Part shown: positions 18,650 through 27,584 of the stretch, piece after piece
Numbering within the stretch: the stretch's first letter is position 1
Layout of the letters: each line of letters opens with the position of its first letter
Origin: Ciceribacter thiooxidans
Lineage (GTDB): Bacteria > Pseudomonadota > Alphaproteobacteria > Rhizobiales > Rhizobiaceae
NCBI RefSeq assembly: GCF_014126615.1
Contig: NZ_CP059897.1
Coordinates: 310,001-374,000, forward strand
Length of the DNA: 64,000 nucleotides
Reading direction: 5' to 3'
Translations under genes and position numbers: made by a program
The notes under the pieces: generated by a model
Databases searched by the model: none
The model's input: the letters and a program-made list of their open reading frames with translations, nothing else
Told to the model about the DNA's origin: nothing

Positions 18650-19281
18650 TTGATCGCCACATCCTGCCTTTGCAAAAGCGAATCCTGCAGCCCGTCGCGA
18701 ACCAGTTGGTGAGCTATGGGGTTCGAGCGGATCTCATAACTCTGACGGGCTTCGCGATCGGCTTATCGGCAGTTCCACTCCTCGCTCTCGATTTGTACCC
18801 TTGGGCACTTCTCGCCATCCTGCTCAATCGACTGTTCGATGGCCTTGACGGAGCGGTTGCCCGGGCGGCCGGGCCGACCGACCGGGGCGCGTTCATCGAC
18901 ATTGCCTTCGACTTCTTCTTCTATGCCGCGGTGCCAATAGGCTTCGCGATCGCCGATCCGGCCGCGAATGCCCTGCCCGCGGCAATCCTGGTTACCTCGT
19001 TCATGGGAACGGCGTCGAGCTTCCTCGCATTTGCCGTCATCGCCGCGAAGCGTGGATTGACGGCCGCGGACTACCCGCAAAAGGGGATCTATTATCTGGG
19101 CGGTCTTGCAGAGGGGGCGGAGACGATTGCCGTGTTCGTCGCGATGTGCCTCTGGCCAGATCATTTTCCGCTCATCGCGTTTTCCTACGCCGCGATCTGC
19201 CTGACGACCGCGGTGACCCGCTGGCGTCAGGGATGGGTCGCCTTCGCGCAAAAAGACATCGATGCGAATGTAAGAACTTAG
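18646..19281 (+). CDS. ynjF: CDP-alcohol phosphotransferase family membrane protein (YnjF-like)
   Basis: 211 residues from ATG 18646, which overlaps the previous stop. The catalytic motif D-G-x2-A-R-x8-G-x3-D-x3-D is complete (DGAVARAAGP...DRGAFIDIAFD). About six membrane segments are predicted. It strongly resembles E. coli YnjF (start M-[IL]-DRH, LLNRL-DGLDGA-AR, KxxYYLGGL-EG-ET). Members join a CDP-linked lipid to an alcohol; the substrate of YnjF is not known. As in E. coli, it lies next to YnjBCD. Confidence 0.88.
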   Translation: MIDRHILPLQKRILQPVANQLVSYGVRADLITLTGFAIGLSAVPLLALDLYPWALLAILLNRLFDGLDGAVARAAGPTDRGAFIDIAFDFFFYAAVPIGFAIADPAANALPAAILVTSFMGTASSFLAFAVIAAKRGLTAADYPQKGIYYLGGLAEGAETIAVFVAMCLWPDHFPLIAFSYAAICLTTAVTRWRQGWVAFAQKDIDANVRT

Positions 19282-19331
19282 CCGCTCCGGCGACCAACGC
19301 GCATAGGCCTATCTTTTCCATGGGAGACTGC

Positions 19332-20525
19332 ATGAAAAACGTTCTTCTGGTGACCGCAGCGCTGTTGATCTCGGCAGGAAGCGCCCTCGCCGACAGCGGC
19401 TGGGACGATACACTCGCCAAGGCGCGCGGACAAACCGTCTATTGGAACGCGTGGGCTGGCGACGAACGAACCAACGCCTTCATCTCCTGGGCGGGCGAAC
19501 AGGTCAAGGCGCGCTATGGCGTGACCGTTCAACAGGTCAAGCTGACTGATACGGCGGAAGCCGTAACCCGCGTTATTGCGGAGAAGGCTGCAGGCAAGGC
19601 GCAAGGCGGTTCCGTCGACCTGATCTGGATAAACGGTCCCAACTTTCTGTCGATGAAAGAGAAAGAGCTTCTGCACGGCCCCTTCGTGGCGGGGCTGCCC
19701 AATGCGCGGTTCCTCGACCTAAGCACAAGCTCCGCGGCATCGGTGGATTTCACGGTGCCGGTGGAGGGTTACGAATCCCCTTGGCGGCTCGCCAAGTTCG
19801 TCTTCAATTATGATTCCGCGCGGGTCCAGGCGCCCCCGAAGTCGATGAAGGCGCTGCTCGAATGGGCAAAGGCGAATCCGGGACGTTTTACCCACCCGGA
19901 TGTCAGCAACTTCATGGGTGCCACATTTCTCAAACAGGCCCTGATCGAACTCACACCTGACCGCAGCGTTTTGCAGAACCCCGTGACCGATGCCAGCTTC
20001 GACACGGTATCCGCGCCGCTCTGGGCGTGGTATGACGCGTTGCGTCCGAACCTCTGGCAGGGCGGAAAGACCTTTCCCGCCAATGGTTCCGCCCAACAAC
20101 AATTGCTGAACGATGGAGAGATCGACATGTCGATGTCCTTCGATCCGGCCAGCGCCGCTGCGGCAATCGCCGAGGGTCAACTGCCCGACACGATCCGGAC
20201 CTATTCGCTCGAGGGCGGCACCATCGGCAATATCGGTTTCGTCGCAATCCCCTTCAATGCCGCACACAAGGAAGGAGCCGAGGTCGTCGCGAACTTCCTG
20301 CTCGAGCCCGAAACCCAGGCCCATGCGCAGGATATTTCCGTCCTCGGCAGCTTCTCTGTTCTGGATCAGAACAGGCTCGACGAACAACAGAAGGCGCTCT
20401 TTGCCTCTCTGCCGAAATCCCCTGCCCTGCCCGGCAACGCAGAACTCGGAGAAACCTTGCTCGAGCCCCATGCCTCCTGGATGACCCGGCTTTCGGAGGA
20501 ATGGACAAAGCGCTACACGAAATGA
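19332..20525 (+). CDS. ynjB: ABC transporter substrate-binding protein YnjB
   Basis: 397 residues from ATG 19332 with GGGAG upstream; the signal peptide MKNVLLVTAALLISAGSALA fixes the start. Mature protein begins with GQTVYWNAWAGDERTNAFISW and includes VDLIWINGPNFLSMKE and ESPWRLAKFVFNYD, typical of the YnjB branch of thiamine/iron-type binding proteins. It would collect an unknown ligand in the periplasm for the YnjC permease. The stop overlaps the permease start by ATGA. Confidence 0.88.
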   Translation: MKNVLLVTAALLISAGSALADSGWDDTLAKARGQTVYWNAWAGDERTNAFISWAGEQVKARYGVTVQQVKLTDTAEAVTRVIAEKAAGKAQGGSVDLIWINGPNFLSMKEKELLHGPFVAGLPNARFLDLSTSSAASVDFTVPVEGYESPWRLAKFVFNYDSARVQAPPKSMKALLEWAKANPGRFTHPDVSNFMGATFLKQALIELTPDRSVLQNPVTDASFDTVSAPLWAWYDALRPNLWQGGKTFPANGSAQQQLLNDGEIDMSMSFDPASAAAAIAEGQLPDTIRTYSLEGGTIGNIGFVAIPFNAAHKEGAEVVANFLLEPETQAHAQDISVLGSFSVLDQNRLDEQQKALFASLPKSPALPGNAELGETLLEPHASWMTRLSEEWTKRYTK

Positions 20526-22231
20526 GCGGTCGCACCGGCATCTGGTTGCAGTTCTGTGGAGTCGCCATTCTTTGTGGCGGCTTCGTCGCTCCCATTGCCC
20601 TTGGTTTCTGGGAGACGCTGCTCCCGGCATTCGGGATCCTTCCGGCCATCGGCGCCGACACGTTTAGCCTGAATGCCTGGACTGCACTTGCCGCCTTGCC
20701 AGGCGTGTGGACCAGCCTTCGCCTGACGGTGTTCACCGGACTTCTGTCGACACTGCTGTCGCTCGGACTTGCCGTGGCCTTTTGCGCCTCCGTCCATGGA
20801 CGCGTCGGCGCGCGGCGAGCCGAGCGCATGCTCTCCCCCCTGCTGGCGGTTCCCCATGCGGCGATGGCGATCGGGGCCGCATTCCTGATCGCGCCGTCGG
20901 GCTGGCTGGCACGGCTCTTCAGTCCCTGGGCGACGACGTGGGGAGCACCTCCCGCCATTACGACGGTTCACGATGCGGCGGGCCTGTCGCTGGTCTTCGG
21001 CCTCGTGGTCAAGGAGGTGCCGTTCCTGCTCCTCGTGATCATTGCCGCACTCAACCAGATCTCCGCCCGACAGCAACTGGCCGCGGGACGCGCGCTCGGC
21101 TACGGCCACGGCGTCATCTGGATCAAGATCATCTTCCCCCAAGTCTACCGCCAGATCCGGCTGCCGGTTTACGCCGTGCTTGCCTTTGCCCTCTCCGTCG
21201 TCGACATGGCGATCATCTTGGGGCCGTCAAATCCGCCGGTTCTCTCCGTCGCGGCCATGCGGTGGTTCATGTCGGCGGATGTCGATTTGCTGTTGCCGGC
21301 GGCCGCGGCCTCGATCCTTCAGATCGCCGTCGTCGTGGCGGGAATATCGGGCTGGTGGCTCGGCGAAAAGCTGGTCGCCGCCGCGGGTCGGGCGGTGATC
21401 CGGCGCGGCGGTCGTGGCCTCGAAAGCGAGCCGCTGATCCGGTTCGCAACCGTCTGCGTCCTGGCGCTTCTGGCGGCCGGCTTTGCGGCCATCCTCTCGC
21501 TGATCGTGTGGTCTTTCACCTGGCGGTGGTCCTTTCCGGACGCCTTGCCCTCATCCTTCACGACGTCCATCTGGGTGCGATCAGCCAGCGGCTGGCTCCA
21601 CGCACTCGCCAACACCGCAGGCCTCGGGTTCGGTTCGACCCTGCTTTCGCTCCTCCTGGCAATCCTCTGGCTCGAAGGCGAGGACCGGAGTGGACGCAGG
21701 CTTCTGCCTGGTGCGCCGGTCATACTCTATCTGCCTCTTCTTCTGCCGCAGATCGGCTTCCTCTACGGGCTCCAAGTCACTTTCCTGCGCGCAGGGATAG
21801 ATGGCTCCCCGACCACGGTTCTCTGGGGCCACACGCTTTTTGTCTTTCCCTACGTGATGCTGGCGCTCAGCGATCCATGGCGAGCACTGGACCGCCGCTA
21901 TGTACGAACAGCGGCAGCGCTCGGCGCGTCGCCGCTCAGAACCTTGTTCCGCCTGAAGCTCCCACTTCTCCTGCGTCCACTGCTGGCCGCCACAGCCATC
22001 GGCTTTGCCGTGAGCGCCGCCCAATATCTGCCGACGCTTTTTCTGGGAGCCGGGCGCATTGCCACGCTCACAACCGAGGCGGTAACGCTCTCGTCCGGCG
22101 GGGATCGCAGGATCATAGGTGTCTATGCAGCCCTTCAGGCCCTGGTCCCCTTGCTCGTCTACGGCGTCGCCTTCGCTCTTCCCGGAATGGTCTACGCCGA
22201 CCGCCGCGAACTCAACGGAGTGACAGTATGA
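20522..22231 (+). CDS. ynjC: ABC transporter permease YnjC (fused double permease)
   Basis: 569 residues with two BPD_transp_1 halves; E. coli YnjC is somewhat shorter. EAA-like loops are visible in each half (QLAAGRALGYGHGVIWIKIIFPQ; AALGASPLRTLFRLKLPLL). Roughly twelve membrane segments form both halves of the channel, as in other iron/thiamine-type fused permeases. ATG 20522 overlaps the ynjB stop. The gene ends overlapping the ATPase start by ATGA. Confidence 0.88.
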   Translation: MSGRTGIWLQFCGVAILCGGFVAPIALGFWETLLPAFGILPAIGADTFSLNAWTALAALPGVWTSLRLTVFTGLLSTLLSLGLAVAFCASVHGRVGARRAERMLSPLLAVPHAAMAIGAAFLIAPSGWLARLFSPWATTWGAPPAITTVHDAAGLSLVFGLVVKEVPFLLLVIIAALNQISARQQLAAGRALGYGHGVIWIKIIFPQVYRQIRLPVYAVLAFALSVVDMAIILGPSNPPVLSVAAMRWFMSADVDLLLPAAAASILQIAVVVAGISGWWLGEKLVAAAGRAVIRRGGRGLESEPLIRFATVCVLALLAAGFAAILSLIVWSFTWRWSFPDALPSSFTTSIWVRSASGWLHALANTAGLGFGSTLLSLLLAILWLEGEDRSGRRLLPGAPVILYLPLLLPQIGFLYGLQVTFLRAGIDGSPTTVLWGHTLFVFPYVMLALSDPWRALDRRYVRTAAALGASPLRTLFRLKLPLLLRPLLAATAIGFAVSAAQYLPTLFLGAGRIATLTTEAVTLSSGGDRRIIGVYAALQALVPLLVYGVAFALPGMVYADRRELNGVTV

Positions 22232-22866
22232 ACCAGCTCGTACTCGAAGAGATTTCGATAGCCGCACCCGGCGCGACGTCATCGTTGATCTCGGACCTCA
22301 GCCTGACCGTCGCTCCCGGTGAGATCGTCACCATCATGGGCAAGAGCGGCATCGGCAAATCAACGCTGCTCTCCTTCATCGGCGGACATCTGGACCGAGG
22401 TTTCAGCGCGAGCGGCACGGTGCGCATCGGGGGAAGAGATATCACCGACACGCCGGCAGAGAAGCGCAAGATCGGCATTCTGTTTCAGGACGATCTCTTG
22501 TTTCCGCATCTCTCGGTTGGCGACAACCTTGCCTTTGGCCTTTCTGCGGACGTAGGGGGACGTAAGGAACGCAGGAGATGCGTCGAGTGCGCCCTCGAAA
22601 GCGCCGGCCTTGATGGTTTCGCAGACCGGGATCCGGCGACGCTGTCCGGAGGACAGCGTGCGCGTGTGGCGTTGATGCGCACCTTGCTGGCCCGGCCCGA
22701 TGCCCTGCTTCTCGATGAACCTTTTTCGAAGTTGGACAATGGCCTCAGGGATGACGTTCGTGCGTTCGTCTTTGCACATGGAAAAGAGCAGAGGCTTCCG
22801 GTTCTGATGGTCACCCATGACGAGGCCGACGCGGCGTCTGCCGGTGGAAGACGGCTCCTGTTGTAG
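22228..22866 (+). CDS. ynjD: ABC transporter ATP-binding protein YnjD
   Basis: 212 residues. Walker A GKSGIGKST, Q-loop FQDDLLF, signature LSGGQRARVAL, Walker B LLLDEPFSKLD and H-loop VTHDE are intact. The start ATG 22228 overlaps the permease stop and is read in a frame different from the permease. It ends the nine-gene operon; the next gene is convergent and only 1 bp away. Confidence 0.9.
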   Translation: MNQLVLEEISIAAPGATSSLISDLSLTVAPGEIVTIMGKSGIGKSTLLSFIGGHLDRGFSASGTVRIGGRDITDTPAEKRKIGILFQDDLLFPHLSVGDNLAFGLSADVGGRKERRRCVECALESAGLDGFADRDPATLSGGQRARVALMRTLLARPDALLLDEPFSKLDNGLRDDVRAFVFAHGKEQRLPVLMVTHDEADAASAGGRRLLL

Positions 22867-22867
22867 C

Positions 22868-23302
22868 CTATCGGACAGTGTCGCGTCCGGCCTTGTGTAA
22901 CCCCAGGATCTCCCGGCGTCCCGCCAGCCAGCGCCAACTCTCGAGCGCATCGAACAGGAGGGAGATCCCGTTCACCACGACGACCGACACAGCAAGAATG
23001 TACTCGCTGCTTCCCGGCGCGATGGCGTGATCGGCCAGCAGCTTGCCGATGAGATGGATGAGCAGAGGAATCCAGATGACGTGCGGAACCGACAGCAACC
23101 GCGTCAGCCCGCCCTGAATATAGACCATGGGCATGTTGAACACGCCCACAGCCGCGAATGCCACCGCTGTCCAGCGGCCGCTGTCCGTGTCAAGAAGCGC
23201 CAGCGACGACATATTCGTCAGGGCCAGAACGACAAGCCACAGCCTGACCCAGAGCGGCAGGCCCGTAAGGGAGGCCCAGATCCTTCTCCATTTCGACGTC
23301 AT
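22868..23302 (-). CDS. Small integral membrane protein, unknown function
   Basis: 144 residues from the ATG at 23302 (MTSKWRR). Four hydrophobic segments can be seen (VRLWLVVLALTNMSSLALL; AVAFAAVGVFNMPMVYI; VIWIPLLIHLIGKLL; YILAVSVVVVNGISLLF). It faces the ynjBCD operon tail to tail and lies about 100 bp downstream of the CMD-family gene on the same strand, so they may be co-transcribed. No family recognised. Confidence 0.7.
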   Translation of the reverse strand: MTSKWRRIWASLTGLPLWVRLWLVVLALTNMSSLALLDTDSGRWTAVAFAAVGVFNMPMVYIQGGLTRLLSVPHVIWIPLLIHLIGKLLADHAIAPGSSEYILAVSVVVVNGISLLFDALESWRWLAGRREILGLHKAGRDTVR

Positions 23303-23398
23303 GATCGGATATCCGTATTGAGAGCCCAGAGGAAATAAGCCGTGTTGGCGGGCAGCGGGGCGGCAAAAGGCCGCCCGCGCCATGTTCTCGAACCGCCG

Positions 23399-23968
23399 TC
23401 AGGCATCCCAGCGGTAGCCGGAGAAAACCGCATCCAATTCGGTATGGAAGAGATGGTTGGCGTAGTTGCTGATGGTCTTCACCGCAATCGCAAGAATGAT
23501 TTCCAGGACGTGGCGTTCGCTGAAGCCGGCAGCAAGAAAGGCCTGAAGCTCCCCGGGCGACGGATTCCCGCGGCCCTTCACCATCAGTCGCGTGAACACC
23601 GAAAGCGCCTGCAACCGGGCATCGGGCAGGATGTTTCCGGCGCGCAGCGCGCTGAGTACCGCCGCCGGTACGTTGGACATCTTCTCGCCGACCATGCTGT
23701 GCGCGGCCATACAATACTGGCAGCGATTTTCATGGCTGATGGTCAGGAGCACGACCTCCTGCTCGGCGGGAGCGAGATGACTCTCCGCCCGAAAATGCTT
23801 GTAACCGACCATGTAGGTGTCCAGCAGGCCGGACGAGTTGGCCATGTTGGCATACATGTTCGGCACAAAGCCGAGGGACTTCCGGGTCCCGTCGAGCAGG
23901 ACCTTCACAGTGGGTTCGGCGGCATCGGCGTCCACGCCTTCAAGTGTCAATCGTGCTATCTCGGCCAT
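23399..23968 (-). CDS. Carboxymuconolactone decarboxylase (CMD/AhpD-like) family protein
   Basis: 189 residues from ATG 23968 (MAEIARL); the longer frame to 24073 reads an unlikely N-terminus. The AhpD-type active-site motif is present as CQYCMAAHS, with the CMD helices around it (LAPAEQEVVLLTISHENR; ERHVLEIILAIAVKTISNYANHL). Such proteins act as peroxidase or alkylhydroperoxide reductase partners. It is divergent from the AraC regulator gene, which probably controls it. Confidence 0.85.
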   Translation of the reverse strand: MAEIARLTLEGVDADAAEPTVKVLLDGTRKSLGFVPNMYANMANSSGLLDTYMVGYKHFRAESHLAPAEQEVVLLTISHENRCQYCMAAHSMVGEKMSNVPAAVLSALRAGNILPDARLQALSVFTRLMVKGRGNPSPGELQAFLAAGFSERHVLEIILAIAVKTISNYANHLFHTELDAVFSGYRWDA

Positions 23969-23991
23969 CGTCCAGTCTCCATTGTCAACAC

Positions 23992-24011
23992 AGGTTTTAT
24001 TTGCGAAACCT
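23992..24011. promoter_or_regulatory. Inverted repeat in the CMD/AraC divergent region
   Basis: AGGTTT (23992-23997) and AAACCT (24006-24011) form a perfect 6-bp inverted repeat with an 8-bp spacer, 24 bp upstream of the CMD-family start. It is a candidate binding site for the adjacent AraC protein; short and unproven. Confidence 0.35.
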
Positions 24012-24121
24012 CGGAAGAGCGCTGTGGCAAACGCACCCCGTGATCGCCCGGAGACTGTAGCGATGGCGAGCACAGGACCCCATGTGAGGGATTCCGGAAT
24101 TCATGTCCGCCTGTCCGGGAG

Positions 24122-25033
24122 ATGACGTTGGACGCACTGACAGCCTTGGCCAATGGCCTCAACATGCGCGCAAAGCTTGCCTATGCCGGCGGCGTGTGCG
24201 GACAATGGACGATGGACCACAATTCGGACCGGTCGATCTGGTTTCACCTCGTCGGCAAAGGGAACGGATGGGTCCACTCCCCCGCACTCGACGGCCCGCT
24301 GGAACTGGTCGAGGGCGACGTGATGGTATTCCTGCCCCATGCCGCGCAGCACTACCTGTCCTACAGTCCCGACCATGTGCCGCTGGGCGATACGACCGGC
24401 AATCTGAGCACTTGGGCGGCAGGCGAGACGGGCTTCATCTGCGGCGAGATCGAGCTCACTGCGCCGCAGTCGCCGCTGTGGCATGCCCTGCCCGCCGAAA
24501 TCGTCATCCGGAAGAAGGATGCCGGCGACAGCCTTTCAAGCCTGATCGAACTGGTTATCGCCGAGTCCGAGCATGCCCGTTTCGGCGGCGAGGCGGTGAT
24601 CGAGCGCCTCTGTGACGGCTTCTTCATTCTGTTGGTCCGACATTGCATCGAGGCAGACCTGGTGCGCGACGGCGTGTTCGCGGCGATGAAGGATCGCCGG
24701 ATCGCCACGGTTCTGGAACTCATTCACCGCGAGCCGTGGCATCGGTGGTCCATTGCCGAACTGTGCGGGCGCGCCGGCATTTCCAAGACCGTTCTCGCCG
24801 AGAGATTCGCCTCCCGGATCGGCATGTCACCCATCGAATACCTTACGGACTGGCGAATGCAGATCGCCGCCCGTTGGTTGAAGGAAACCGCCGTGACACT
24901 CGATCAGGTGGCGGAGCGCTGCGGATACGACACCGCCTCCTCGTTCAGCAAGGCGTTCAAGCGAGCGTTCGGCGTCTCTCCGGCGACGTATCGGCGCAGA
25001 AGTGATCCGATCGCCCCTGCAGCGGCGCCATAA
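24122..25033 (+). CDS. AraC-family regulator with N-terminal cupin_6 domain
   Basis: 303 residues. The N-terminal half is a cupin (WFHLVGKGNGWV; GDVMVFLPHAAQHYL), and the C-terminal 100 residues hold two helix-turn-helix units (WSIAELCGRAGISKTVLAERF; DQVAERCGYDTASSFSKAFKRAFGVSPATYRR). GGGAG ends directly against ATG 24122, so the TTG at 24128 (giving LDALTALA, typical of this family) may be the true start. It is divergently placed from the CMD-family gene, a common arrangement for redox-responsive AraC regulators of this type. Confidence 0.9.
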   Translation: MTLDALTALANGLNMRAKLAYAGGVCGQWTMDHNSDRSIWFHLVGKGNGWVHSPALDGPLELVEGDVMVFLPHAAQHYLSYSPDHVPLGDTTGNLSTWAAGETGFICGEIELTAPQSPLWHALPAEIVIRKKDAGDSLSSLIELVIAESEHARFGGEAVIERLCDGFFILLVRHCIEADLVRDGVFAAMKDRRIATVLELIHREPWHRWSIAELCGRAGISKTVLAERFASRIGMSPIEYLTDWRMQIAARWLKETAVTLDQVAERCGYDTASSFSKAFKRAFGVSPATYRRRSDPIAPAAAP

Positions 25034-25154
25034 TGTCATACGGTTTGCTCTGATGTCCGCCACACCTCGGCCCGAGTCAGCAGGGCCCATTTCCGCATTG
25101 CTCCAGAGAACTTCGCGAACGTTAGGGGTCAGGTGCGGTCATCGAGATGTGGCA

Positions 25155-25940
25155 TCAGACCTCTGCTTGCCCTTTGTGATAGAAGACGCAGCCGCCCGCG
25201 AGCTCGACCCTCTCGCCGAGAAGGCGGCAGCCGATTTCGCCGCCGCGCCTGGACGCCTGAAAGGCCCGAAAGTCCGTCTTGCCCAGACGCTCTGCCCAGT
25301 AGGGCGTCAGCGCGCAATGCGCCCCGCCGGTAACCGGATCTTCGGGAATCCCCTTGGCGGGCGCGAAGTAGCGGCTGACAAAGTCGTAGCCGTCATCGCC
25401 CGGGGCTGTAACAATCACGCCCGTACGGTCGAGCCGGTTGATGGCTGCCATATCGGGGGCGAGACGCCGCACCTGCCCGGCAGTCTCGAGTAGCACGAGG
25501 TAATTGAAGTGGTCCGTCACGGCCTCGACCGGCCGCGCTCCGAGCGCTTCGGTCAGTCCCGGAGGCGGCTCTACAGGCTCGGTCGGACGGGCCGGAAAAT
25601 TCATCACGTAGACGTCGGACCGGCGATCGACGGTCAGTGCCCCACTGGTTGAATGAAAGACGACGCGCCGCCTTTGGGGCGACAAGCGCTCCATTACGAC
25701 AGCGGCGCTCGCGAGGGTGGCGTGCCCGCACAACGGCACCTCCACGGTCGGCGTAAACCAGCGCAGACGGTAATCGTCGCCGTACGGCACGAGAAAGGCG
25801 GTCTCCGCGAGATTGTTTTCGGCAGCGATCGCCTGCAGCGCCGCGTCCTCGAGGAAGTCGTCGAGCAGCATGACAGCCGCCGGATTCCCCGCAAACCGGC
25901 GGTTGGTGAACGCATCGACCTGAAACATGGGAACGCGCAT
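25155..25940 (-). CDS. PhzF-family isomerase/epimerase-like protein
   Basis: 261 residues; GGGAGA precedes the start on the reverse strand. The PhzF N-terminus is unmistakable (FQVDAFTNRRFAGNPAAV), the catalytic Glu sits in NNLAETAFL, and the second-half motif reads DPVTGGAHCAL. PhzF folds like diaminopimelate epimerase and catalyses a proton shift. No other phenazine genes are nearby, so it is probably one of the many PhzF-like proteins of unknown substrate. Confidence 0.92.
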   Translation of the reverse strand: MRVPMFQVDAFTNRRFAGNPAAVMLLDDFLEDAALQAIAAENNLAETAFLVPYGDDYRLRWFTPTVEVPLCGHATLASAAVVMERLSPQRRRVVFHSTSGALTVDRRSDVYVMNFPARPTEPVEPPPGLTEALGARPVEAVTDHFNYLVLLETAGQVRRLAPDMAAINRLDRTGVIVTAPGDDGYDFVSRYFAPAKGIPEDPVTGGAHCALTPYWAERLGKTDFRAFQASRRGGEIGCRLLGERVELAGGCVFYHKGQAEV

Positions 25941-26001
25941 GAATGTCTCCCGACTGAGATCGGCAGTTCAAGTCAGGACTGATCTCCGGGTCAACGGGAA
26001 C

Positions 26002-26018
26002 ATTGTATCGGGTACAAT
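26002..26018. promoter_or_regulatory. Inverted repeat operator candidate upstream of the phzF-like gene
   Basis: ATTGTA (26002-26007) and TACAAT (26013-26018) are a perfect 6-bp inverted repeat around TCGGG, 61 bp upstream of the phzF-like start. The half-sites resemble those of GntR-family regulators, but none is encoded nearby. Confidence 0.4.
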
Positions 26019-26024
26019 TTCGGA

Positions 26025-26039
26025 GGCAGCGCGGCTGCC
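26025..26039 (-). terminator. Short hairpin after the sugar operon
   Basis: GGCAGC (26025-26030) pairs with GCTGCC (26034-26039) 4 bp beyond the kinase stop codon on the reverse strand. There is no T run, so it may only be a weak terminator. Confidence 0.35.
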
Positions 26040-26043
26040 GGCC

Positions 26044-26685
26044 CTAGATCGAACCATCGTTGTCGATCCGGTACTCGGCGGCAGCGCTTTCCTGTACCAC
26101 AAAGCGGCCGTTGGGCAGGTCTACTTCCTCGATCTTGCGTTCAATCTCCGACGGCGGGAGATCATAGAACGCCCATCTCCTCGCCAGCCGTTGCCGAAGA
26201 ATGGTCTCAGGTGTGAGCACCATGACGGTGAGATCGAAGAAGGGCCTCAACGCGGACCACGGCGGTTGGCGGAGCAGCAGGTAATTGCCTTCGACCACAA
26301 CGATGTCGACCGCCGCCGGAATGAGGCGCCCGCCCGCCTGCGCTGTCTCGATGTCGCGGTCAAAGACGGGGACGGCGATCGCGTCATCGGCGTTCTCCCG
26401 CAGGCGCCGAAGCATGTGGCACAGCCCGCCGACATCAAAGGTGTCCGGCGCTCCCTTCCGGGCGTGGCGACCAAGCTGCTTCAGCAGCGCATCGTCATAG
26501 TGATAGCCGTCCATCGGCAGGATAGCGGCACGCCCCGGCTGGCTCTGCTCCAGCCTTTCTACCAGCTCCTCCGACAGTCTGGATTTGCCGGATGCCGGCG
26601 CCCCCGCCACCGCGACGAGGAGGCGCCTGCCGCGTGGACGCGAGGCGAGAAGATCGGCCAATTCCGGCAAAGTTATCGTCTGCAT
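26044..26685 (-). CDS. P-loop sugar/nucleoside kinase (FrcK/uridine-kinase-like)
   Basis: 213 residues. Walker A is AGAPASGKS near residue 30; MDGYHYDD and FDRDIETA follow in the uridine/pantothenate kinase pattern, then VVVEGNYLLL. Similar kinases lie at the end of the frcBCAK fructose-uptake operon of Sinorhizobium. Here it is the last gene of the seven-gene sugar operon, 46 bp after the isomerase, and would phosphorylate the imported sugar or its isomer. The actual substrate is unknown. Confidence 0.82.
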   Translation of the reverse strand: MQTITLPELADLLASRPRGRRLLVAVAGAPASGKSRLSEELVERLEQSQPGRAAILPMDGYHYDDALLKQLGRHARKGAPDTFDVGGLCHMLRRLRENADDAIAVPVFDRDIETAQAGGRLIPAAVDIVVVEGNYLLLRQPPWSALRPFFDLTVMVLTPETILRQRLARRWAFYDLPPSEIERKIEEVDLPNGRFVVQESAAAEYRIDNDGSI

Positions 26686-26731
26686 GGATGCCCCGTAAGA
26701 AATGCCGCCGCGCGAGCCGGCAGCTAAACGT

Positions 26732-27580
26732 TCAGATCAGCTTGTACTGTCTGGCCTTGTTGCGCAGGAAGGGCAGCCCGTTCCCCATCACCTCCGCCTC
26801 GTCCCTGGCGACGGGCCGCCACACCGAAAGGCCGAATGCCAATTCCTGCGGCATGTTGATGAAACTCTCCATGGCCAGGCCACCCTTGAAGCCGATGGCC
26901 GCAAGCGTCGCGAAGATCTCGTCCCAGTCGCAGGTACCGCAACCGGGCGTGCCTCGGTCGCTCTCCGAAAGATGGATGTATCTCAGGTGGTCTCGCGCAT
27001 CGAGAATCCCGTTGGCCGCGCCCTTTTCCTCGATGTTCATGTGGTAGGTGTCGAGGTGGATGAAGACATTTTCCGCACCAACCCGCTCGATCATCTCGAC
27101 CGCCTGCCAGCCCGTGTTGATGAGATGGGTTTCGTAACGATTGACCGGCTCGATACCGAGGTCGATGCCGAGCGACTTCGCGCGCCTGGCAGCGGCACCG
27201 AGAACACGAGCCACATTGTCGAGTTCGGCCTTCGTCGGCGGGACGCCCGTCCGTTCTCCGATGCCGCCATAGGTCACGCCGGTCAGCGCCAGCGCCCCAA
27301 TTTCAGCCGTTTTCTCGATCGCAGTCTCCAGATGGGCAATGGCAGCCTCGGGCCGCTGCGAGGCCCAGGCCGGTTTGGGCAGACCGAGGGAGCATACGGC
27401 CCGAAGACCATGCTTTTCCAGCAGCGCACGTGTATGACCGGCATCGACCGAAGGGGCGTCGAGAAGCGCAATCTCGATGAAGTCCATCTTGTAGTCGACC
27501 GCCGCGGCAATCGCCTTTTCAGCGCCAGCGCGATCCCAGTTCATGGTCCACATGCTGGTGTGCACACCAAATCCTTGCAT
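26732..27580 (-). CDS. Sugar isomerase/epimerase, xylose-isomerase-like TIM barrel
   Basis: 282 residues from ATG 27580 (MQGFGVHTSMW), 4 bp after the permease stop; a longer frame from 27598 would overlap it. The family features are FIEIALLD, GIEPVNRYETHLINT, VFIHLDTYHMNIEEKG, YIHLSESDRGTPG and GFKGGLAMESF, with metal-binding Glu, Asp, His and Glu as in D-tagatose/D-psicose 3-epimerases. It probably interconverts keto-sugars after uptake. Epimerisation position and substrate remain unknown. Confidence 0.85.
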   Translation of the reverse strand: MQGFGVHTSMWTMNWDRAGAEKAIAAAVDYKMDFIEIALLDAPSVDAGHTRALLEKHGLRAVCSLGLPKPAWASQRPEAAIAHLETAIEKTAEIGALALTGVTYGGIGERTGVPPTKAELDNVARVLGAAARRAKSLGIDLGIEPVNRYETHLINTGWQAVEMIERVGAENVFIHLDTYHMNIEEKGAANGILDARDHLRYIHLSESDRGTPGCGTCDWDEIFATLAAIGFKGGLAMESFINMPQELAFGLSVWRPVARDEAEVMGNGLPFLRNKARQYKLI

Positions 27581-27584
27581 GATC

